This document shows, piece by piece, positions 1 to 6,240 of a stretch of 11,146 bases of DNA. The DNA is taken from positions 1 through 11,146 of the forward strand of contig JALSNT010000339.1 in assembly GCA_026986885.1 (NCBI GenBank). The letters are read 5' to 3'. The notes beneath the pieces are model-generated. The model was not told where the DNA came from. It saw nothing but the letters and a program-made list of their open reading frames with translations, and ran no database searches. Both the position numbers and the translations under genes were made by a program. The DNA comes from Desulfobulbaceae bacterium. GTDB taxonomy: Bacteria; Desulfobacterota; Desulfobulbia; Desulfobulbales; Desulfobulbaceae. Position 1 is the first letter of the stretch, and the number at the start of each line of letters is the position of its first letter.

Positions 1-2725
1 CGGAGTAGCTGGTAATCTGCTGCGAGGTGTCGATTGTGCCGGTGAAGCGGGCAACGGTGAGGGAAGGTCCGGGCCGGGCAGTGAGCGGCGGCTTGTCGGC
101 AGTCTCCCCGGTCCAGGGCTTAACGGCAAGCGGCGCTCCATCGCTGTGCAGACGTGCCAGCTCTGTTATCAGTTCTTCCGCAGCCGGTGCTATGCCGTTA
201 TGGAGCAGGTGACAGAGAGCGGTTTGTTCCATTTTGCTTACCCTGCCCCAGCAGAAAAAGAGGGCGTAGCGTGCCCGGGTGACGGCCACATAGAGCAGGC
301 GGAGGTCGGCGGCCAGTCGTTCTTTTTCCGCCTGCCGAAAAAAATCGTCATTGCCGGACCCTAAATCTATACACAGTTGTTCAGGTCGGTGCGGTTGATG
401 GAAGGTAAAGGGCTTTTGGGGTGAGCAGGGTCTTGCCGACCAGAGAAAGGGTAGAAACACCACCGGATATTCCAGCCCCTTTGCCTTATGGATGGTAACG
501 ATGTTGACCAGGTTTTCATCACTTTCCAGCCGTAGCTGGCTCGTATCTTCCTGTTGCTCATCGGGTCGCTCGATGCAGTCGGCCAGTTGCCGCTGCAGCC
601 CTTCAAGACCGGGCAGGTTACGGGCAGTATCCTGCAGTATTTCAGCAAGATGGAGAAAATTGGTCAGGATGCGTTCCCCATCTTCTTTTGCCGACAGGCG
701 GCGGACGGTATGCTGTCCGGCGAGCAGGGCGTAGAACATGGGCAGGAATCCCTGTTGCTGCCGGATCTCCCGGTAGCGGTTCAAGGTGAGCGTGATTTCT
801 TCCCATAGCTGTTCATCCTGGCGCAACGCTTCCAGCCTGTCAGCATCGTAACCGAACAGGTCCGTGGCCAGGAGTGTTTTTGTCAGACCTGCATCGGCGG
901 GATTGAGCAGACAGCTGAGCAGGGTGAGCATCTGCCCGGCTTCAGGTGTTTTAAAAACAGAGCTTTTGCTGTGGTAGACACTGGCGATGTGCAGGCGGCG
1001 CAGCGCATTTTTCATGGTTTGCGCCTCCCGGTGGGTTCTGACCAGGACAGCAATATCGCCGCCGGATACCGGGTGGCCGTTTATCTTCGCCGGTTTGCTG
1101 TTTTGGGTCATGCCAAGCAGGGCGGCAATTTCCAGGGCACAGAAACGGGACGCCTGTTCGCCTGCGGCTTCTTTGGCAAGTGGCTTGCCGCTTTCCTGTT
1201 CCGGCAGCAACAGGCAGGTCAGCGGTTCAGCCTGGCGGCCGTTTATCTGCAGACAATGGTTATCGGCTGTTTCCGCAGCCTCCACCGGGGAGAAGGGCAT
1301 GGCCCCGGCGTCAAGAAGAAAAGGATTGTCCCTGTTAAAAAGGGTGTTGACCGCGTTGACCATCGGTTTGGTGGAGCGGTAATTGGTGGTCATGGTGAAG
1401 CGGTTGTTTTCCGGTGTTGCCTGTCGTGCCGTCAGATAGGTGAAGATATCAGCGCCGCGAAAGCTGTAGATGGCCTGTTTCGGATCGCCGATCAGGAACA
1501 GGGTCGCCGCCTTGTCTGCTTTGTGAATTCTGGTAAATATATTGTATTGCAGGGGATCGGTATCCTGGAACTCGTCAACCAGGATGGCCGGAAAACGTCT
1601 GCTGATACTGCCGGCAAAGGATGCAGCCTGTTTGCCGGTCAGGGCTGCATCCATCTGCAGCAGCAGGTCGTCGAAGTAGAGAAGCCCGTTTTCCTGTTTA
1701 CGCCGTCTAAGCTCTGCATGCAGGTATTCCCGCGCCGCCAGCAGAATGGATATTCTGCGGCAGTTTGTCATGTTGCTGTGCAGTTGGTGAAAATTATCAA
1801 CAAGATCGAAAAATTCATGCTGCGGCGGTGCTACATGCTTGTTCTTTTGGAGCAGGGCAGCGTCGATTGTTTGCCGGGCAAAGAGGGGGAACAACGGGTC
1901 CAGCAGCCAGGGCATGGTGTCCATGCCCGTAAACTCGTCCATGGCGGTAATGGCCGCCGTGAGCCTGTCCATGCCGTATCCGGTTCGGTTATTACGTGAT
2001 AACCGTTTGTTCTCCTTAAGAAGGAGGGTAATGGTTTCTTTTTCTTTGAGCCATAATTGCCGGATCTGTGCAAAAAGAGGCAGCAGCCGTTGATATATCC
2101 GTTCGCCCTCGTCATCATCAATGACGGGCAGACAGCGCACCCCGGGCCTGCCAAGGTGACCGCCCAGTCCCGCGTATAATCCTGCGGGCGTCTTCCAGAG
2201 CGATGCCGCCCAGGCAGCCTCGCCCTCCAGTCCGTTGTAAAAACGACGGCGCCAGAAATCTTCCATGATTTCCATGCGCAGTTGTTGTTCATTTTCCAGA
2301 AACTCCATGGTAAAGGGAGCACCTGATTCAAAGGCGTGTTCCTGGAGCATCCGGCGGCAGAAACCGTGGATGGTGAAGATGGCCGCCTCATCCATGCGGG
2401 TGAGCGCCTCTTCAAGAAGGACGGCTGCCCCGGCCGGGTCTTTCTTTCCGGTCTGCGCCAGCAACCTTGTCAGGGTTTTATCCTCCGGCCCCTCCCCCCT
2501 GAGGACATCCAGGGCCTCGCGGATGCGCAGCCGTATCCTGCCGCGTAATTCTTCGGTGGCTGCCGTGGTAAAGGTAACCACCAGTATGTTGTCAATGGCT
2601 AACTCCCGTTCCAGCAGCAGACGGATAACGAGCAGGGCCAGGGTGTAGGTCTTGCCGGTTCCGGCACTGGCCTCGATGAGCATGCGGCCGCGCAGGGGCA
2701 GGGTGAGGGGATCAAGCGGCTGCAT
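1..2725 (-). CDS. recB: RecB, exodeoxyribonuclease V beta subunit (3' end cut off by window edge)
   Basis: RecB is the 3'-to-5' SF1A helicase and nuclease subunit of RecBCD, which processes double-strand DNA ends for homologous recombination in the cytoplasm. The frame is open without a stop from the ATG at 2725 to the left edge, about 908 residues; E. coli RecB has 1180. Visible motifs are Walker A (ASAGTGKT, residues 19-26), a motif Ia-like segment (AIFTIHGFCRRML), motif II (DEFQDTDP, from residue 384), motif III (GDPKQAIYSFRGAD), an NYRS segment of motif IV type, motif V (VTIHKAKGLEYP, about 743-754) and motif VI (LLYVAVTRAR, Y812). The last residues seen (FTGTID, then ITSYS) match the stretch just before the RecB nuclease domain, so that domain lies outside the window. 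I chose the ATG at 2725 because an SD (GGAG) sits 7 nt upstream and the product starts like known RecBs (PLTLPLRG). It overlaps the recC end by 14 bases. Confidence 0.96.
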   Translation of the reverse strand, partial: MQPLDPLTLPLRGRMLIEASAGTGKTYTLALLVIRLLLERELAIDNILVVTFTTAATEELRGRIRLRIREALDVLRGEGPEDKTLTRLLAQTGKKDPAGAAVLLEEALTRMDEAAIFTIHGFCRRMLQEHAFESGAPFTMEFLENEQQLRMEIMEDFWRRRFYNGLEGEAAWAASLWKTPAGLYAGLGGHLGRPGVRCLPVIDDDEGERIYQRLLPLFAQIRQLWLKEKETITLLLKENKRLSRNNRTGYGMDRLTAAITAMDEFTGMDTMPWLLDPLFPLFARQTIDAALLQKNKHVAPPQHEFFDLVDNFHQLHSNMTNCRRISILLAAREYLHAELRRRKQENGLLYFDDLLLQMDAALTGKQAASFAGSISRRFPAILVDEFQDTDPLQYNIFTRIHKADKAATLFLIGDPKQAIYSFRGADIFTYLTARQATPENNRFTMTTNYRSTKPMVNAVNTLFNRDNPFLLDAGAMPFSPVEAAETADNHCLQINGRQAEPLTCLLLPEQESGKPLAKEAAGEQASRFCALEIAALLGMTQNSKPAKINGHPVSGGDIAVLVRTHREAQTMKNALRRLHIASVYHSKSSVFKTPEAGQMLTLLSCLLNPADAGLTKTLLATDLFGYDADRLEALRQDEQLWEEITLTLNRYREIRQQQGFLPMFYALLAGQHTVRRLSAKEDGERILTNFLHLAEILQDTARNLPGLEGLQRQLADCIERPDEQQEDTSQLRLESDENLVNIVTIHKAKGLEYPVVFLPFLWSARPCSPQKPFTFHQPHRPEQLCIDLGSGNDDFFRQAEKERLAADLRLLYVAVTRARYALFFCWGRVSKMEQTALCHLLHNGIAPAAEELITELARLHSDGAPLAVKPWTGETADKPPLTARPGPSLTVARFTGTIDTSQQITSYS

Positions 2726-5700
2726 CTGCTCTCTCCATGATCTTGCAGATGGGTTGAAAAAGCCGCGCCAGTGTCCGGAATTGTTCATCCAGCGGTTCCC
2801 GGCCGCGCAGGGCCAACCTGTATGCCGGATCTTCCTCTTCGCCCGGATGGTATCCGGAGTACCAGCATTTGCGGGCTTTTTTCATGCCTGCGGCCTCATT
2901 TTTTGCCGATGCCAGCACATAGCTGCTTTCAGGATAAAAATGAAGCGGTTCATCCATTCCCTGCTGAAAAAGTGTTATCAGTTGTTCCAGCTCCGCCTCT
3001 GCTTCCGCCTCTGCCACCGGTGGCAGAGTTATAACGGCATCGGTGCCGATGTGAACGGAAATCCGCTTAATATCAGGTGGATTCATGCTACAGAGAAGCA
3101 GGTGCTGTATCCAGAGCCGGAGGATATCCTTTGCCTTGCATTTGGCCGGGCGAAAGGAGATTCTGCCGCCTGCATGCAACCCGTCCAGCAGACCGCCGAG
3201 GCGGATTCCTCCAATGGCAGCCGTTATCTCCCTTGTTGTTATCGGCAGTTTTGCGTATTTTTCGACATGGGCAACAAGGTATTCCGCCGTGGTCTGCAGC
3301 CGCCGACAATGCATTGTCCCGACTTCGCCGCGCGGCAGAAGGGCTGCCGCCTGTGCCTGCCTGCATATAACGCGGGCATCACCTCCCTTTTTGATAGTGT
3401 TGAGCATGGCAATGGTCAGGTGATAGCCGGTCAGTGTGTCCAGGGAAAAGGGTTCGCTGTCCGGCAGGATTTCATCTTCAATATTAAGGCGCAGGCCCAA
3501 CCGTTGTTCCAGGAAAAAACGGACGGGATGGTTCCAGAAGCGAACCAGTTCGGCAAGTGGAATTTCCTGCCTCCCGGTTGCCGGCAGCGGGCCGGAGCAG
3601 AACAGATCCGTTTTTTCGTTCCGGCAACGGCAGCCGGGCAGCCACATGCTGTTGTAGCCGGCGGTGGTTGCGGTACCGTCAAAACATTTTTCGGAAAAGG
3701 GCTGCAGTGGATGGCAGGTTGTCAGCAGCGTACTGGCGGAAGTGTTGCCGGTGACCTTGCGGCTGCGGTCAATATAGTCCCGGAGTTCGGCAACCAGTAC
3801 CGACGGCGGCAGCTCACTGTTTTCCCGCTGATCACGACCGACCCAGGAGATGATAAGGTGATTTCGTGCCGAGAGCAGGGCCTCCAGGAACAGATAGCGG
3901 TCGTCATCTCGTCGGTTACGGTCACCGGGACGCGGTTTACGGGCCATCAGGTCAAAGGTGACGGGACGTTGGCAGCGGGGATAGGCGCTATCATTCATCC
4001 CCAACAGCCAGATCACCTTGAAAGGCACGGAACGCATGGGAACCATGTTGCAGAAGGTTACCTTGCCGCTCAAAAAAGGCTGCCCGCCCGGCACTCCGGC
4101 AAGTTGTCCGCTGAAATAGTGATGGATAACCCGACAGGAAAGCGGTTGCCGACAGGCTGCCCGTGTTGTCTGCTCACCAAAATCATGGATGGTTTCCCTC
4201 AAGAGACGAACGGCATCCCCATAGTCGGTAAGTTCTTCGCTGAAAAAATCATGGGTGATCTGCAGCAGGATATCCCGCCACTCCTCCGGCCTGTGGTCAC
4301 GGCGAAGCGTTTTTTCAAGGCGTTGCAACCGCCTGATGAACAGGGCCAGGCCGCCCAATGCTTCATTTGCACCCCCGGCCTCGGTTGCCGCCGGCAGGAT
4401 ACCCTGCCAGTCTCCGTCCATGGGGCCGGTGACATGGCCGAGCAGCATACGTTCCAGACCGAATTTCCAGGTATGGAGAGCGGAATCATCCAGACCGCCT
4501 GCCCGTCGCTGTTCCCTGTCCAGACCCCAGCGAATACCGGCCTCGTTCACCCGTAACCGGAGGGAGGGAATGTCCTGTTGCCGGATTTGAAATGTGTTGC
4601 CGATGACCGGGTTCTCCAGCAGGGTCAGCAGCTCGCCAAGAGAGCAGCGGCTGTTGGCCAGCCCAAGTAGATAGAGAAAGGAATCAATGGTTAACTCCTG
4701 TTTGCGGTTGCGGCGATCAGCAAGCGACCAGGGAATGAACAGCTCACCTGCAGCCGCTCCGAACACCCCGGCTATACTGGGCGCGTAAAGGGTTATGTCC
4801 GGGGCCATGACAAGGATGTCGGCCGGTTTGAGAGCGGGATCGGCACTAAACAGGTCAAGCAGTCGATCGTGCAGGATCTGAACCTCCCGCGCGGGGCTGT
4901 GGCAGTCATGGAAGGCTATGGATGTATCATTGGGGTCAAGAGGGCGCTTTTCTCCCCTGGTTCCATCGTGTAGATCAAGGATATCCGTCTGCAGGGAAGT
5001 GAGCAGGGATTCATGCCCCGGCCGTTCATAGTCTTCGGTTACCTGTGGGTCGAACTGGTGGATAATACTGAAAAATTCCCGCCCCAGCATTCCCATGCAG
5101 GCCAGCAGAGGATTACCGCTAATAAAATAGGCGGAGCAATCGTCAATGCCGGCTTGATACCATTTCCTGCGTTTGACCGCCAGCTGCCGCTCGGGCAGAA
5201 TATCGTCCCAGCACTGGCGGCAGGGGCTGAGATGAAGGATATGGATTTCGGTATACCTGCTGAGCTGGTCAATAACGGCAAGATAGGCGGGCGGCAGGGT
5301 GTTGATACCGAAAATGGAGATTCGTTCCGGCAGATTTTCCGTCTGCAGCAGTCCCTGTGAACATTGTTTAAAAAATTCCTGCAGCAGCGTTGCCCTGTGC
5401 CGGGGATGGTCCTCTGTCAGTCTGCGCCAGAGCAGTTGTTGCCAGGCAGTCTCTGCCTGGTCGTCCGGCGGCGGATTATCTCCGCCTGTGGTTGTCTTCT
5501 GCCAGTCTATCAGCATTTCCGGTCGGAAGACAAGGTATTGATCAAAGATATCACTGATGGTGTCGGCCAGTTGAAAGGAGCGCAAGCCGTTTGCATCACC
5601 CTGCAGATAGTGTCGCAACTCTCTGGTGACTGGTTCCGGAGACAGTTTTTCTATTTCAGTCAGAACCCGCCAGCGAAGAATCTCCCGGCTGAAGGCGGAC

Positions 5701-5942
5701 AGATCCGGTAACTTGCCCAGGGTATATTCAAAAATGTGCCAGATAAAAGTGGCAGGCAGAGGAAACTGCAGGTTGGCGGCAATGCCGGTTGCCTCTGCGA
5801 TACGGTGTGACAGCCAGCGGGCCATACCGGGATTTTGCACGACGATAATCTCTGCAGTTAGCGGGTCGCTCAGGGGTGTGGCAAGGGTATTGCATAATAA
5901 TGAAAAGAGGTTTTCAAGCCGATTTGACTGGTAGAGATACAA
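2712..5942 (-). CDS. recC: RecC, exodeoxyribonuclease V gamma subunit
   Basis: RecC is the non-catalytic subunit of RecBCD that splits the duplex and, in E. coli, recognises Chi in the 3' strand. The product is 1076 residues against 1122 in E. coli. The N terminus (YQSNRLENL), the VQNPGMARWL segment (35-44), AANLQFPLPATFIW (55-68), LLGMNDSAYPR (about 643-653) and the GDRNRRDDDRYLFLEALLSA segment (about residue 672 onward) all follow RecC. The C-terminal part should be the degenerate nuclease-like fold. The start is a TTG at 5942 with AGGA 6 nt upstream; the resulting N terminus aligns with E. coli RecC, which supports this rare start codon. It heads the recC-recB unit and is divergent from the histidine kinase gene. 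In E. coli ptrA separates recC and recB; here they overlap. A 12-bp tandem repeat near the C terminus encodes an alternating Ala-Glu stretch. Confidence 0.96.
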   Translation of the reverse strand: MYLYQSNRLENLFSLLCNTLATPLSDPLTAEIIVVQNPGMARWLSHRIAEATGIAANLQFPLPATFIWHIFEYTLGKLPDLSAFSREILRWRVLTEIEKLSPEPVTRELRHYLQGDANGLRSFQLADTISDIFDQYLVFRPEMLIDWQKTTTGGDNPPPDDQAETAWQQLLWRRLTEDHPRHRATLLQEFFKQCSQGLLQTENLPERISIFGINTLPPAYLAVIDQLSRYTEIHILHLSPCRQCWDDILPERQLAVKRRKWYQAGIDDCSAYFISGNPLLACMGMLGREFFSIIHQFDPQVTEDYERPGHESLLTSLQTDILDLHDGTRGEKRPLDPNDTSIAFHDCHSPAREVQILHDRLLDLFSADPALKPADILVMAPDITLYAPSIAGVFGAAAGELFIPWSLADRRNRKQELTIDSFLYLLGLANSRCSLGELLTLLENPVIGNTFQIRQQDIPSLRLRVNEAGIRWGLDREQRRAGGLDDSALHTWKFGLERMLLGHVTGPMDGDWQGILPAATEAGGANEALGGLALFIRRLQRLEKTLRRDHRPEEWRDILLQITHDFFSEELTDYGDAVRLLRETIHDFGEQTTRAACRQPLSCRVIHHYFSGQLAGVPGGQPFLSGKVTFCNMVPMRSVPFKVIWLLGMNDSAYPRCQRPVTFDLMARKPRPGDRNRRDDDRYLFLEALLSARNHLIISWVGRDQRENSELPPSVLVAELRDYIDRSRKVTGNTSASTLLTTCHPLQPFSEKCFDGTATTAGYNSMWLPGCRCRNEKTDLFCSGPLPATGRQEIPLAELVRFWNHPVRFFLEQRLGLRLNIEDEILPDSEPFSLDTLTGYHLTIAMLNTIKKGGDARVICRQAQAAALLPRGEVGTMHCRRLQTTAEYLVAHVEKYAKLPITTREITAAIGGIRLGGLLDGLHAGGRISFRPAKCKAKDILRLWIQHLLLCSMNPPDIKRISVHIGTDAVITLPPVAEAEAEAELEQLITLFQQGMDEPLHFYPESSYVLASAKNEAAGMKKARKCWYSGYHPGEEEDPAYRLALRGREPLDEQFRTLARLFQPICKIMERADAAA
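2723..2736 (-). promoter_or_regulatory. recB ribosome binding site inside recC, translational coupling
   Basis: On the minus strand GGAG (2736-2733) lies 7 nt before the ATG (2725-2723), all within the last codons of recC, whose TGA is at 2714-2712. The ribosome finishing recC is therefore placed right at the recB start. Coupling is inferred from this geometry; the overlap itself is read directly. Confidence 0.75.
2992..3015. repeat. Two-copy 12-bp tandem repeat inside recC
   Basis: TCCGCCTCTGCT (2992-3003) is followed at once by TCCGCCTCTGCC (3004-3015), 11 of 12 bases identical. On the coding strand it yields an alternating Ala-Glu run (AEAEAEAELE) near the RecC C terminus. A slippage-derived in-frame linker expansion is a reasonable reading. 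Confidence 0.8.
3009..3028. repeat. Perfect 20-bp palindrome inside recC
   Basis: CTCTGCCACCGGTGGCAGAG equals its own reverse complement over all 20 bases; the next flanking pair (C3008/T3029) does not match. It overlaps the 12-bp tandem repeat and encodes part of the LPPVAE segment of RecC. It could be a protein binding site, or an accident of codon choice. Confidence 0.85.
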
Positions 5943-5952
5943 AATTTTTCCT
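5940..5952 (-). promoter_or_regulatory. recC TTG start with AGGA ribosome binding site
   Basis: The SD-like AGGA (5952-5949 on the minus strand) lies 6 nt before TTG (5942-5940). No ATG or GTG in this frame lies nearby that would preserve the conserved N-terminal YQSNRL segment. A TTG start usually lowers initiation, which fits a low-abundance enzyme, but that consequence is inferred. Confidence 0.65.
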
Positions 5953-5978
5953 GGGTGATAAAAAGAAATGGAAACTTA

Positions 5979-5999
5979 AATTGAGTGAATTTCTCAATT
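5979..5999. repeat. 7-bp inverted repeat upstream of recC
   Basis: AATTGAG (5979-5985) and CTCAATT (5993-5999) are perfect reverse complements separated by 7 nt. A second overlapping inverted repeat, GAATT-TCTC-AATTC, spans 5987-6000. It lies about 37-57 nt upstream of the recC TTG, so it would fall in the recC leader or promoter. It could be an operator or a weak RNA hairpin; there is no run of T beside it to suggest a terminator. Confidence 0.55.
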
Positions 6000-6100
6000 C
6001 AGGGAAAAAGAGCCTGACCGATACCAAGAAAAAGTTAGCAGTTTTTTCTCTCTTCTCCAAGGTATTTCAGCGAAAACAAACGACAGATGGAATTATTTTT

Positions 6101-6129
6101 TTGGTGATGGGGGTATGCTTTGCTATACT
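6101..6129 (+). promoter_or_regulatory. Promoter for the histidine kinase gene (extended -10)
   Basis: TATACT (6124-6129) matches the sigma-70 -10 box at five of six bases. It is preceded by TG at 6121-6122, one base before the hexamer, forming an extended -10. A weak -35, TTGGTG (6101-6106), sits 17 bp upstream. Transcription would start near 6136, leaving a leader of about 105 nt. A partial sigma-54 pattern (GG at 6110-6111, ten bases, GC at 6122-6123 within TTGCT) overlaps but lacks the CAC element. Confidence 0.6.
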
Positions 6130-6172
6130 GTAATAAAGTAGGTCTTTTGCGGGGTTGTTACCTCGTGTTTGT

Positions 6173-6202
6173 ATCTTTCCGGAAAGGTCTGTCCGGAAAG
6201 AT
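6173..6202. repeat. Perfect 11-bp inverted repeat in the kinase leader
   Basis: ATCTTTCCGGA (6173-6183) and TCCGGAAAGAT (6192-6202) are exact reverse complements with an 8-nt spacer. The left arm also begins a 12-bp palindrome, CTTTCCGGAAAG (6175-6186), and TCCGGAAAG recurs as a direct repeat at 6178-6186 and 6192-6200, a 14-nt step. It lies between the predicted transcription start and the ATG at 6241. As RNA it would form a stable stem-loop; as DNA it could be a pair of operator half-sites. No T-run follows, so it is not an ordinary terminator. Confidence 0.8.
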
Positions 6203-6240
6203 TATTTCGGGAGAGACGTGAGGTTGATCTTTCATCAGAT

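Larger units (their letters stand above)
5943..6240. other. AT-rich divergent intergenic region between recC and the kinase gene
   Basis: These 298 bases are visibly richer in A and T than the flanking genes and hold no convincing gene. They contain the recC ribosome site, an inverted repeat at 5979-5999, a promoter for the kinase at 6101-6129 and a strong inverted repeat at 6173-6202. I could not pick out a clear recC promoter: the minus strand gives only weak candidates, such as TTGGAG then TAACTT with a 17-nt spacer. Confidence 0.7.

Noticed and set aside
971..1999. A 342-codon open frame on the plus strand
   Set aside because: It is antisense to recB across the helicase motif II and III region and has no recognisable domain or ribosome site.
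1831..2415. A 194-codon open frame on the minus strand
   Set aside because: It is out of frame with recB, which I read continuously through this stretch without a stop; the translation has no family resemblance.
1..2725. Suspected frameshift or pseudogene in recB, because no long complete frame is bounded within the region
   Set aside because: The frame from ATG 2725 is continuous to the left edge and all helicase motifs are in it; it only lacks its 3' end because of the window boundary.
2652..4556. A 634-codon open frame on the plus strand
   Set aside because: It is antisense to recC, whose motifs are unmistakable. The translation is low-complexity in character, rich in Gln, Gly and Cys, and resembles no family; long antisense frames are common in GC-rich genes.
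5876..6133. Possible small protein of 85 residues with a hydrophobic C terminus
   Set aside because: It starts with GTG inside recC on the opposite strand, has no SD, and its end overlaps the likely kinase promoter.
5943..6240. A riboswitch or small RNA in the kinase leader
   Set aside because: Only a simple inverted repeat is visible; I recognise no conserved riboswitch core and no terminator for a separate RNA.
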